From the NCBI GenBank assembly GCA_026936325.1, contig JAPTHN010000148.1, forward strand, positions 434,001 through 498,000: a stretch of 64,000 nucleotides of DNA, in the 5' to 3' direction. Positions 33,894-45,496 of the stretch are shown here, piece by piece. This DNA is from Platynereis dumerilii (taxonomy: Eukaryota > Annelida > Polychaeta > Phyllodocida > Nereididae). Numbering within the stretch: position 1 is the first letter of the stretch; the number at the start of each line of letters is the position of its first letter. The notes beneath the pieces are model-generated. The model saw only the letters and a list, made by a program, of their open reading frames with translations, did no database searches and had not been told where the DNA came from. Position numbers and translations under genes: made by a program.

Positions 33894-35227
33894 GGGGCCG
33901 ACCAGACGATAGTTGGGGGGGGGGGGGCTATGGACTTTACCCCCGGGACGAACTTTTTTTTTGCTTGCGGCGCGTCGACGAACAATTTTTTTAACCGACC
34001 TAACGTCGGTTATTAGAGGGGGTGAAAGGGGACTCATGTAAACCATGTCCATGTGTCCATGTCAACATTTCTTGTCAACATGTGTGTAAAAGTCCAGTTG
34101 TGACCTTAGTTTTCAACTTAGAGTAATGAAATTTGGTACAGGTATGGTATTATGGGCATGGATCTGGGACATGTTGAGAAATCCAAGATGGCTGCCATTT
34201 TGGTGGCCATTTTGGAAGCATGTAAATGATGTCCATGTGTCCATGTAAACATTTCTTGTCAACATGTGTGTAAAAGTCCATTTGTGACCTTAGTTTTCAA
34301 CTTAGAGTAATGAAATTTGGTACAGGTGTGGTACCATGGGCATGAATCTGGGAAATGTCGACAAATCCAAGATGGCTGCCATTTTGGCGGCCATTTTGGC
34401 AGCCATCTTTCTTTATTCTTGAACTGCCCATTGTGACCTTAATATTTCACTTACAGTTATGAAATTTGGTACAGGTATAAGACTCTGGGCATGGATTGGG
34501 AACATGTTGAGAAATCCAAGATGGCTGCCATTTTGTGGCGGCCATTTTGGCAGCCATCTTTCATTCTTGAACTGCCCATTGTGACCTTAATATTTCACTT
34601 ACAGTTATGAAATTTGGTACAAGTATGGAACTCGGGGTATGGAACTCGGGGTATGGATTGGGAACATGTCAAGATTCCAAGATGGCGGCCATTTTGTGCT
34701 GGCCATTTTTACAGCCATCTTCTTTCATTTATTGAACTGCTAATAGTGACCTCAATATTTCGCTTAGAGTTATGAAATTTGGTAGCTACAGGTATGGGAC
34801 TATGGGCCTGTGGGTATGGATCAGGAACATGTTGAGAAATCCAAGATGGCAGCCATTTTGGCAGCCATCTTTCCTTTTTTTTGGAAATCTGTTCAAACTG
34901 CATTGATTCTATACTAATAGTCTAGCATCTTCCAATCAACTATTTCTCCTATCTTCAAATATCAGTTGCTCAGTGGTTTAAGCAATGGCACCTTCAATTT
35001 CATTGCGCTAGGTCGGTTTTGAATCCGCGGATTCTTGTTCGTATATGTACTCGTGACAAACTTTTTTATCGGAATTTTAACATTGCGGTACCCTAGCTAC
35101 AGGTGGAAACAAACTTTTTTTTTTATTTCCATATGCTGAACAAACTTTTTTTTTCAGTATCAAGTGGGAACAATCTTTTTTTTTCACCAAATATCCATAG
35201 CCCCCAAAAGATCATCTGGTCGGCCCC
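33894..35227. mobile_element. Harbinger-like MITE (TTA target duplication), host of a nested Helentron-like element
   Basis: The ends GGGGCCGACCAGACGAT and (reversed) GGGGCCGACCAGATGAT differ at one position. TTA flanks both sides (33891-33893 and 35228-35230), as in PIF/Harbinger. Its own sequence is short and rich in AACAAACTTTTTTTT words on both sides. 33992-35038 is a later insertion. Confidence 0.75.
33992..35038 (+). mobile_element. Helentron-like non-autonomous element nested in a Harbinger-like MITE
   Basis: The left end is TAACCGACCTAACGTCGGTT. The right end is TAGGTCGGTTTTGAATCCGC then GGATTCTTGT. The arms AACCGACCTA and TAGGTCGGTT are exact inverses, and they carry an A where other copies have G, matched on both arms. 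The palindrome GAATCCGCGGATTC sits next to the right end. The inside holds about five diverged repeat units with ATGAAATTTGGTACAGGTAT and AAGATGGCTGCCATTTTGG. Confidence 0.8.
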
Positions 35228-35230
35228 TTA

Positions 35231-36015
35231 GGGCGGCGGGCGGATAGATAGTTTCCGGGCCAGTACTCAGCCCCTATTGAATGTACTATACATGGATGAA
35301 ATTTGGTACACATGTAGCCTGTATCAGTGTGTATGGTCTAGTTGTGCCTTTTGATGGTCTCTTTTATGGATATTTTGTACTTCTTGAAATATTGACGAAA
35401 ATATAAAAATGTTGACCCTGTGCAAAGTTGGTGGTCATGGTTAAAACAGACACCTCGTAGCAGAGAATGGAAAAAGCAGGCCAATTTCCTCTTTTTTTAT
35501 TTCCTCTTTTTTGAAAAAAAAAAAAAAAAAGATTATCGAAAATGAAAAAAGAGTTTGAAAAAAAAAATTGTGAAACTTTTTTTTTTTTGGAAATTGGAAA
35601 AAAAAAGTTGCCCGAAACGAACGTACCCTAAGTTGGCCTGGTGGGTTCAGATGAAACATTGGCAGCGGCTCTGCGATTAGACTGATGATGATGCCTCTTG
35701 GGGGTCTGATTTATACACCAATATTACTTTAGTCATTTAATGTAACATTACAAACTCAGCTGTCATCATGAATTGTAACATGAATGTGTCTTAATTTTAG
35801 TGTTTTTCAGATTTAATCATATTTGGGACATAAAATCAATAAAATATTGAGAAAGTCAAAAATATGAAAATTAAGAGTGAAATTGTCATTTTTCCTAAAT
35901 TCATCTCAATTACCGATAAATGATCAAGGCTAAGTAATATGGGGACGGGAAGTAAACTGTTTCATTTGTCTTAACGAATAGATCTATCAACAATGTGGTT
36001 CCCATTTGCTTTCAG
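35231..36015. other. 5' region of N4
   Basis: Long A and T tracts near 35485-35605 and otherwise A/T-rich DNA. The segment ends in TTTGCTTTCAG at 36015, the acceptor for the N4 start exon, so at least one non-coding exon lies further 5'. Confidence 0.4.
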
Positions 36016-36066
36016 AAAATAGAGTCCTATGCAACGGTGGTGTCAGCTGTGTTCAAAAGAGGAAAA

Positions 36067-39000
36067 ATGGGGTAAGTGATTGGTTGAGATTGAAAAAAAA
36101 AATTAGTATTCTGCATCGCACAATTACTTCTGAAGAGTTGTCTTTGTGGCCAAAGTCTACCTTCAAATGTTTTTGTATTGTGAAAACTGTTCCCTTAAAA
36201 TCGTATGATGGTGAAGTTTGTGAATATATAACACCCTAAAACTAAATTAATATTATGATATATAAATGCTACAATAATAGAGAATGCTGTATTTTTACTG
36301 CATATTTTGGTGCGTATCATTTTAATATATTCCATTTCCTTTGCTAAGATTGTCTCCCTTGGCATGGCTTATCATCTGTGATCCTATTAAATTTATTTAT
36401 GTCACATTGCAGTCATTCCTTTAAACTCACAAGGTCCAATAATCCTCTGTCTTTGTAAGAGTTTGATGAGTAACTTTTGTTGCTACACAATAAAATATGC
36501 CACTTAACGAAACAGCTAAATCTTTTGTAGACCTACAACATGCGAAGGCGTGGCACCACTGTAAGCCGAGGGTTTGCTGCCGTGCAGCGTTTGTTTTTAC
36601 CCTGGATTCCCCCAGGGTAATTTATCTGAAAAACCAGTCTGAGAGATTTTTGGAAAAAAGTTTTCCCGGCCTTAATACAGGTGTGGATGTGGTTAAGTGG
36701 GCCATTTTGTGTTCATATAGAGCTGAACTAAAATGGAATTTGGGATAGTTTGTTGTGATTTTTTTTTTTTTTTGAAATTTTTTTTTTAGGGCTATTCCAT
36801 TTAAAAATCTGGGGGGGGGGTGGTCGGGCTACGATTTTGACCCCCCCATGCATCTAAAACGATTTTTTTTTCCCCCCCCATGCATTAACTTCGATTTTTT
36901 CACCCCCGTACATTCATCAAAAAAAATTTTCATTATTACATTGCGTAGGCCTGAATAGAGCCGATAGTCCCCCCCCATACATCTGCAGTGAATTCCGCGA
37001 GTGCCCCCCTTGCATCTACAACGTATTATCGCTCACCCGTACATACATCATACGAAAAATAAACCAGCTAAACCAACCCCCCCCCCAGAGTTTTAAATGG
37101 AATAGCCCTTAATAGTTGTTGGTGTCATAGATCGTTTGAGTCTAGAGGGGCTGTTTTCACACAACGATCGTCCATGCGTTTCAAGGAAGGCTAATAATGC
37201 ATTTGGCAATTGCTTTTTGCAGTGCATCTCTTTACAGAAGCAGTCTTACAATGCTAATTATCGCCCATGCTATGCTATGCATAGGGCGATTATGCTTTAG
37301 TGCTGAAATCTACTGAAGGGTGAAACAACCATTGCTCTGGCCTTCCCCAGGCCATTGCACAATGTCTTCTCGTGTGTTTTCCTCATAAGTGACTCTGAAG
37401 ATGTGCACAACATACAGTTTTCCTCATTTAATCCCCGTTAAATCAATTTACTGTCACCAGCTCTGAAAGCCCATCGAAGGGCAAGCCAGGCTGCTTCTTC
37501 TCCGCCATTATACGTTTCACGCACCTGCCACTAGGATCGCTGTCAACCTACTGTACTATCACGCCATCTGCAGTATTGATATATATATATATGCAAAACA
37601 GTCATGTTTGGCATTAGATCAGCAGAGCAGAGCTCAGTATCCATCCAGCCTTTTCCTGTGCAATTGCTGCGACAATGACGCTCTGGAGGCCTTAATATCG
37701 GACGCAGCACCTTCTAAGTGGTACCATTGTTTCAGAAATTTAATTTCCTACATTTTGAGCTAAGTTTCGGCTCTGTACGACCATTCTTTCTATGTTAAAA
37801 GGGCGTCCGAAGCACTCGAGGTTGATGTCCGAAGTTTTATTTACATGTTATATTTACTGTCATCTCTCCATAAATCGGCCTCATAAAAATATTTCAAGAA
37901 TCCAATGTGTTTTCTAAAGATAAAAGGTAGATGCTAGTATTTTTTTTTAGATTTTTCAAAGCCACAAATCACCCGAAAACCAGGTCCTGAAGATTCTGTT
38001 ATTTCACCCAAGCAAAGATTGCGTTGGCCCAGACCTGTGTTTCCAGACCTAGTTTGGCATGGGCGATGCTGCACCTAAACAGTGCTTGTTGCAATTCTGC
38101 AAGTTCTAAAGCCTTTCTTCACCCTCAGTTTACTAAATTGCCATTGAGAAAGAGCACTTGAAGTCAATCTGACAGGTGTCAAAGCTGATTGCACTTCGCA
38201 GAGCGGTGTTACTTTGATCTTGTATCCATGGATCTTATGCTTAATCGCTAATTCCCAACAGAACCCAGGTTTTGAATCCTCGGATTCTTGTTAAATTTAT
38301 GTAATCGCCTACACTGCTGTTGGTTGAAAATCGCCTATACTAGCTACTACTGTTGGTTGAAGTTGATCATAATTATCAAATAAAAAGAATATTCAGAAGA
38401 CAATAGGTATAGACTGTTTGAAATTCTGTGTCCTTGAAAACATTGTAATCACATCTTGTGTTCTGTTCACTACAATAAAAATTAGCATCTAAAGGGACTA
38501 ATTTTCATTCTTTTAATAGAGGGGCCTCGCCAGACAAACGTGCAGGTACAAGCCGAAAAAGGCCTTCGGAAGATGAAAATGGTAACCAAGCCAAAAGACT
38601 ACGAGCAAATGAGACATCTAATGGATATGAGCAATATGATGAGACGTATATTACTCTTACAAATGAAGTTGAATTGTCGTCAACGAAAGTTCGCAATGAA
38701 GGAATCTGTATTCGTGACAAGTACAGATGTAGAAATGAAGTTGGAAGTAAATCTATGAGGTATGTTTGTATCTGTGATATAATTATTACTATGAGTAGTA
38801 TTGTGTTGTTGCACCTCATGTATTGGAAAGCATTGCTGTTATTGTAAATTTATTACCCTTATTGTTGTGATTTAAATGTTTCTGAGATGATACACTCCCT
38901 TCCCCATGGATTTTGTGAATGTGGTGGAACAATTCTGCTGTTGGTTGATAATGTCTGCCTCGTCGAGTTTTTCTTTGCACGAATAGTCAAGAGATCACTA

Positions 39001-41127
39001 TATAGGACAGTGGTGGATGCAGGGGAGGGGGGCCTAGGGGCCCAGGCCCCCCCTAGACCACTGAGATTAATAATAGCATTTTGAAGAAAATATGCGGCGC
39101 TGTGAGCCCGAAACACGCCAGGCCCCCCCAATCTGGATCCGCCGCTGTAGGAGGCAATGAATTTTGTGTGTCCGAACTATTGCTTGATGTCATCCATGTT
39201 AGAAAAACTTCATGACCATTTGAATGAGGACTTCCATTATCATCTTGTACTGTTATCATTTATCCCCTGACTTCTGAACTTAGTTAGGGGCTCTCGTATA
39301 AACAGCCACTAAGAATAACTGAGACACAAGTCATGAATTTATGAAATGACCAATTAAGGTTTTTGTGCAGTTACAAAGAGTAATAAAAGCGCCTTAAACT
39401 CTGGTTTTGAACAATATTCTCAATTTTTCTTTTTTTTTCATTTCAGTGAGGTGGAAGAACAAATTGCAAAAGAAGACACTTTGCTTGGATATCACATGTA
39501 CGCTGCCTTCAAAGAAGCTTTATTACGGCTTTTAAGTGACATTGAATGCGTCCTGACCGGTAAAACTCCTCAAGTTAAAGTTATTATGGTCCATGGATTG
39601 CCACAGATTGGGAAAACTACATTGTCAAAATGTCTTGGCTATTACCTTGCTCTTTTTGCTGGTAACGATGAGATCGTACATGTGAACGGACTGAGACATT
39701 CGCCTCAAGTTGATGCTGACGGGCTTACTGATGACATATTGATGATGCTTTCTCAAAATTATTTGATATTTGATCAAGTGAATACAAATTCATTGAATAT
39801 AAAACTGTTAAAATTAGGTCTCCAAAGACGACCTCACTTGACCAGCACAAATATGCCTATCGTCATGTTCACATCTGGTCATTATCCACCAACCGAAGAC
39901 TGGCTACATGCGCATGAGGCAGGTTGGCTCCACTTGAAGCTCATACAGATGAGAGGTGACACAGAACTCGTTGATAAGCTTAATGCTGCTAAATTAGAAA
40001 AAACTTCACCTGATGCCGCAGTACCGAATGTTGTCATTCTTGAGGTTTCTACAGTTTTCGGGCACATAGTTGAGTGTTTGGCTCAAGCAGACAACACGGG
40101 AATATCTGCCGCTAGTGATCTCAGAGAAACAGTCTTTCCTTCTTCTCAGGTGAAATATCTGGAGAGTGATGTACATTGTCATATCCTTTGGCTTGCATGG
40201 GAGAAGCTTCTTTCTCGAGGTCTTCCAAATGTAGAAGAATTTGGTGAAGATTACTGTAAGATAGCTCCAAGTATTCTGAGTTACCTGGCTTCTTGGTTGA
40301 GTCAATTAAAAGATACGAACGACAAGGGGATAATTGCTCTCTTAAACCAGATGGATGTTGTGGGCCCTAAACTTCATGATGCAAAGAACTACAGTGAATT
40401 TGATCTCAGTTCTTACGAATACATTTTCTTAAACAAGAAATCGCTGCATAACCTTTTGAAGAATTCTGCAGATATGTATGCAAAACTCACTCCTGTTGAG
40501 AGACTGGTGAATGTGATGAAGGCCCATGATGCACTTGAAAGTGAAGGGTCCTATGCCAACAGTGGCCGAGGAGTCTTGTTTGAATTTTTGATAAAATACA
40601 TTTGTGAGGCGGAAAGATATAGATCCAAGAATAAATTTCTGTTTGGAATGACTCAATCAGAATCTCATGTGACTTTTTCGGAGGTTCAAGCTTATGAAGA
40701 AGTTGCAGATGTCCATGAGTTATGCAGTTTGCCACTTCGTCTGGAAGCATGCAAGGGCAGAAAAGCTAAGGTGTTTTGTGCACTAAATCTTCCAGGAAAC
40801 GCCCAATTCAAAGGATTTGATTATGCCTACATCGAGACCAGCTGCTTCGAAAACACAATTCAGGTCGAGGAAATGCAACTGTTCCAGGTGACAGTGAATG
40901 CTGAACGCAAACATAAAACGCAAAGGTTGATTATGACAGATGTGTTGAAACAAGTAAAGCAAGAACTTGTGAAAGAAAAGTTGATCAAGAAAAATGATGC
41001 AAACGCAGTTGTCATACCATTCTTCGTTGAACCGTCAGGAGGGAAGTCAATCAGTTTACCCTGTAGAAATTCCAATTCAACAATTTCTGTTGAAGTTCTT
41101 GCCCTCTCTTTGGATCGTTACAGATAA
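36067..41127 (+). CDS. N4: P-loop NTPase with C-terminal nuclease-like domain (Crinkler/RHS-like), 641 aa
   Basis: Coding exons are 36067-36071, 38520-38759 and 39447-41127. The start exon (36016-36071) gives only ATG GG before a GTAAGT donor; it joins in phase 2 to give MGGASPDKRAGTSRKRP. I chose it because the 38520 exon is open with no ATG near its start. The N-terminus has two basic patches (SRKRP, AKRLR). Residues 100-108 are YAAFKEALL, Walker A is GLPQIGKT (132-139), the Walker-B-like strand is YLIFDQVN, then FTSGHYPP. The middle block is ILWLAWEKLLSRGLPN. The C-terminus has GFDYAY, then VEEMQLFQVTVN, the closest match here to the LFQVT motif of Crinkler/RHS nucleases, and ends LPCRNS. 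A 1.7-kb Helentron-like element fills much of intron 1. The tiny first coding exon is the least certain part. Confidence 0.8.
36598..38291 (+). mobile_element. Helentron-like non-autonomous element in N4 intron 1
   Basis: The right end GGTTTTGAATCCTCGGATTC then TTGT matches the family and the copy at 1-199. The proposed left end TACCCTGGATTCCCCCAGGG is a hairpin whose first arm nearly matches the inverse of the inset right arm CCCAGGTT. It lacks the AAGATGGC repeat array. A Harbinger-like MITE is nested at 36789-37108. The left border is less sure than the right. Confidence 0.55.
36789..37108. mobile_element. Harbinger-like MITE with TTA target duplication
   Basis: GGGCTATTCCATTTAAAA at the left and the inverse of TTTTAAATGGAATAGCCC at the right match. 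TTA flanks both sides (36786-36788 and 37109-37111). The interior has runs of G at the left and C at the right with repeated CCCCCATGCAT/CATACATC words. Confidence 0.8.
39008..39147. mobile_element. Short hAT-like MITE
   Basis: CAGTGGTGGATGCAGG at the left resembles the inverse of CTGGATCCGCCGCTG at the right, and both are followed inward by GGGCC/GGCCCCCC. TAGGA occurs directly on both sides, shorter than the usual 8 bp. It lies in the last intron of N4. Confidence 0.6.
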
Positions 41128-41429
41128 CTTAACTGCTTAATGGTGGCTAAAATTTTCAGGCTTGTCCTTTGCTGTGTCTGGTATTCTGGTTTGATATATA
41201 TGTAGCAAAAAGGAATTTGCTTTGAAACTGTGGTGGAAAATTGTTTTTTACAGACTGGCCAAGAATGAGATATATCTTGATCTGTGAATTTAATTTTCTT
41301 TTGCTTATGTATCTTACAGTATTATTCATGATACTTAGTTGTGAAATATGACCAACTGTTCTTGGCATGGCACCTTTGAAAATGCTGATATAAGAATTAT
41401 TTGATTTGTTCTTTTGATAGGCCGTGATA

Positions 41430-41767
41430 GTGGAACTCTCCTTTTTCCAGCTCTCCTGTGTTGACGAGCATAATAAAACTATTTCCGGGAACAAGCTGCC
41501 ATTTTGTACCATTGCTGAGTCAGTGGAGCTGGCATTCCAGGCCCCAGGCACTTTTAATCCATTGAAAACATTACGGATTTGCATTGCCGAGTCTTAAATG
41601 GAATGTTTAGCATGGATTTCCACCATATTCCAGTACGGTCAGGCTGATTAGACTTTGTTACGGACCTTAGAAACCCCGGCTCCATTGTAAATTCCCAGAC
41701 TGATGTTTCCGGAAATAGTTTTATTCTGCTCGTCAACACAGGAGAGCTGGAAAAAGGAGAGTTCCAC
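41430..41767. mobile_element. MITE with long TIRs and TA target duplication
   Basis: GTGGAACTCTCCTTTTTCCA at the left is an exact inverse of the right end, and the match continues for about 60 bp in all (through the CTCGTCAACACAGGAGAGC and GAAATAGTTTTATT words). TA flanks both sides. This suggests a Tc1/mariner-type MITE. The TIR might extend a little further outward (ATAG...GCCGTGATAG). Confidence 0.8.
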
Positions 41768-44353
41768 TAACGCCCGCTATTAGTTAACTAGTTATGCATA
41801 TGAGAAGGTTTGTATTGTTGGATATGGGTCATAGCAAAAAGTTGAGACAAAAATGTGAACTGATGCCTTCAAAATGTGCAGCCACAGGGACAAATGACTT
41901 GAGTTGGGATGCCTAGGATATGGTCTGAGCTGTTAATCACTGTGCATCATAATCATTGTTTCGTAATTTTTGGATGAGAAATCATGGCGAAATTGGATTT
42001 CCTGCATCGCGTAACATAATTTCATTCATCCCTGATAAAAATTCTGGCATGGATTTTTCAAAAGTTTTGTGATTTGATGTTTTTAGTGCCATATGTCTCG
42101 GTCAACTTGCAGTATTGCATCTCATTATTAATTAAAAAATATATATTTGGGAGGGAAGTTAAAAAGAAGCACGCATAACATGGACATCACTTTTGTTTTC
42201 TAATTTTTCTGAATGTCAATCAGAGGAAGTGTCCAGTTTTGGTAAAACTTGAGTTTGACAGCTAGGAGGATGTTTTTCAATGCCCTTCCTTGGTCCCGCC
42301 TCCATTTGGCTTTAAAGTAAGGTGAGCCTCATGAACCTTGTAACATGGACACACACACAAATATACTTCCACAAGATTTATAGAGCACCCCAAAAACTAT
42401 ATTGGTATGGCCAAAGCAAAATAATCATAGATAAGTTCTTGTAAGCTGTATAGTTTTTCTGATTAACTTTATGCAGTTGAATTTTCGACTGTCGATTCTG
42501 TGACTGCAACTTGTAACAGGACATCTATCCTGTGCTAATTGAAGAATTAATTTGTAAATTTGAATGCAAAGTTGTTTATGTACTTAAATACTAGCTTTAC
42601 AGATAGTAATTTTTCACTAATTGCCTTTTTATCTTATTTTTATCCAATTTTTTGCGTAAACCTTGAGCATCATAACAAGACGTCCTGTTACAATATACAC
42701 ATTGAGTGGCTGAGTCAGTGCAATAACTGTGAATCCTCCATTTAAATTTGTTATCCCAAAGTTTGCAATGTTCAGCTCTTATGACCAAAATGAAATGAAT
42801 CCATAAGTATAAAACTGAAATAATCAGATTCCATGAAATGATGAGACATGTTATTGGGCCCAGATTGACAAAAAAATTGAATGGTGTGCAGAAATTAATC
42901 TTGCACTAAATGTCTCAAAAACTAAGGATATCATTGTTGTTTTTTGTCGAAAAGAATAAGAATAGAATACTATTTTAATCTATAGGGATGCATGCTATTA
43001 TCTTTCAGTTGCCCCAGCACAGTACACAGGAAACAACTCTCCTCTATTAATATCCCATGGGTTGGGACTTAATTGAGTTGCAGGGGGGGGGGGATAATTG
43101 CAATCCATGGTAGGATAAGATTCCTGGGACATATATTGCTATTCCAGGCAGTGGTATCTTGCCACCTATATGAGTTGTAAGTTGTTTACCAGGGCCTTAA
43201 ACGTTTTCACTGACTGAAAAATTGCTAGCTGGCATGAAAAAACCCTGGATAGGCCTATTGGATTGAATTTCTGAGAGTATAAAATGTGCGGGGTATCCTT
43301 GAGTAGGACAGGTGTCTTGTCACTCATTAGAGAAGGTATAAAAGATCCAGCACCTTGAGATTATGCCAGTTCATTTAAGCCCATATTCAGGCACAAATTG
43401 CATCCAACTCAGTCCTGACTGAATGATATGCCAACTTAAGTCAAATATATATTACATTTGACATTATTGCAGAAAAATTCAATTAATTCGGACAAAGGAA
43501 AAAGAGAAACATACATACTCATCTTCAGTGCTATGAAAAACACTTTGTACTAGGTTAAAATGAATGTTTATGCTTATGAATAGATAAATGAAATTAATAA
43601 ACTAAAAATTGTTAAGAAATAATGTGATGGTTATACACTCAATTGGCGAATTCAAACCTATTGTGTCTGACTCAAGGAGACATCACCAAATGTCCAACTC
43701 AAGGAATCTTACCCCAGCTGGTGATTGCACTAACAAGCAGTCTGGTGAAACCGAGAACCCGCATGCTGCTGGCACCTGGCACAAATGTTGATTTCCTATG
43801 CTGCAGCATTGCTGTCCCAAGAAATAGTTCCAATTTCATTGCACATTCACAAAATTTCTATTCAACATTGATGTATACGAGAGTCAGACTCGGCAATCAC
43901 ATTCTCTAAGGAAGTAGACAAGGCCATCAGCACACTCAGAAATAGCCGAGGTGTCTTCCAGACAAAATTGTCTTCTTCTGGTCGAAAGTAGGTGGACGCT
44001 CGCAGGAGCTCGCTGAATAGCACACTAGTCACTAGGTGGCAACACAAGAGAGCATATGTTCTGATCTGTGGCAATGCAAGAGCAGTCCACTTGTAGACAG
44101 ACAAACAAGTGCTTTTATTCATGAGGCCACAGAAAGCTGCTGCATAACAGCCATTGTATTAGTCTCAAAAACTTTACCATGTCCTCTTGATAATTGGGTG
44201 TACTGAGTAATAAAAAAATGTATAATTGTCAAATGATTTTTATTTCTTCTGAGTAAATTTTTAAAAATGGTACTGAGACTGTGCAAAAACCAATATTGTG
44301 TAGCCAATAAATTAAGGCAATTTTTATTCAAATGCTAAACAAGTAGGCCTCTG
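41768..44353. other. Gene-free stretch, no feature recognised
   Basis: A G-run lies near 43083-43093. No exon chain, RNA gene or element with paired ends was recognised. Confidence 0.3.
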
Positions 44354-44810
44354 TAACCGCACAGTGTCTTGTCATCAGTCACATGTACATTTAACTAATA
44401 CCATAGCGTAGTGTTAGACCATTTACCTTAAAACTTATGAAAATGTATTAACTATTACTACAGAACTCTTGTGCAAAGAGCATTAACACATTGGGGTTTC
44501 AATATTAGAAATGTAGCTAGACAATCACAGTACCATAACCAGACAGTGTCTTGTTACGAATCACATCTGCATTAGTTAATGGAGTACTGTTAAGCCATTG
44601 GCCTTATAACTAATGAAAATGTGTTAACTATCACTACAGAACTCTTGTGACAAAATCATTAAGAAATTGTCTGGTTATATTGCTATAATTCAAATGCCAT
44701 ACACAGCACCATAACCGGACAATGTCTTGTTATCAGTCACATCTGCATTTAGCTAATAGCGTGATGTTAGGCCATTTTATATGAAAACTAATGAAAATGG
44801 CATTGAAAAA
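44354..44810. repeat. Three tandem copies of a ~180-bp unit
   Basis: TAACCGCACAGTGTCTTGTC, TAACCAGACAGTGTCTTGTT and TAACCGGACAATGTCTTGTT start units at 44354, 44536 and 44712. Each unit also contains CAGTCACATCTGCATT-like, GTTAGGCCATT-like and AACTAATGAAAATG words and, in the first two, ACTACAGAACTCTTGTG. The copies are diverged. Confidence 0.8.
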
Positions 44811-45231
44811 CTTTTTCACTCAAGACTGATTGAAAACATCTCATAAACTTCTTGGTTCCTGCCAAGATTCATAGATCTTGTAACAAGACAGTTCCAAAAA
44901 TGTCTTGTTACAACTGGTTTTATGCGCCATACTGTCTTGTTACGCGGAAGAGGGGGTAAATGAGTTGGTTAGACTTTTTGTTTGATCTAAATTTGTTTAG
45001 AGCATGTCAGACAACAAAAGGCTGGCCAATTTTGAAGATTGCCTTCGAATGTGAGACTCTATACCCATTTTAGTGGTAAACTTGTAACTGCAATGATGCA
45101 TGTAACATTTAGCATTGTGGACAATGCTGGACATGCAACCTCCTTGACATCATGCTCCCAATCTGTTACCAAGCAGACCATGTTACACCTGTCCATTTAC
45201 AAAATGGCCACCAATGCAACATTTTGAGACC
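44811..45231. other. Gene-free stretch rich in CTTGTTAC/GTAACA words
   Basis: TCTTGTTAC and its inverse recur near 44880-44945 and continue into the duplicated segment that follows. No coding signal was recognised. Confidence 0.35.
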
Positions 45232-45453
45232 GAAAATTGTACCAGAAGGAATATTTTCTGTGGAAGAGACACCCCCTCTAAAATGTATCCTGTAACATGT
45301 TCATAAGTGGACATATTTTCAAGGACATGTCATATGAGATTGGCTTGATTACCCTCAATGTTTTTGGCTGGAAAAGGGTTGCAAATACTTGTACTCCAAA
45401 TAAAAACATTCATGGGGTGAATCTTTCTCACTGCAAGTGTGTCAGTTTGAAAG

Positions 45454-45496
45454 ATGTACCTTGTAACATGTATTTTTTAAATGTTACAAGGTACAT
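45454..45496. repeat. Perfect 16-bp palindrome arms around an A/T loop (empty insertion site)
   Basis: ATGTACCTTGTAACAT (45454-45469) and ATGTTACAAGGTACAT (45481-45496) are exact inverses around GTATTTTTTAA. In copy 2 the loop is split by the element at 47493-51540. Confidence 0.95.
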
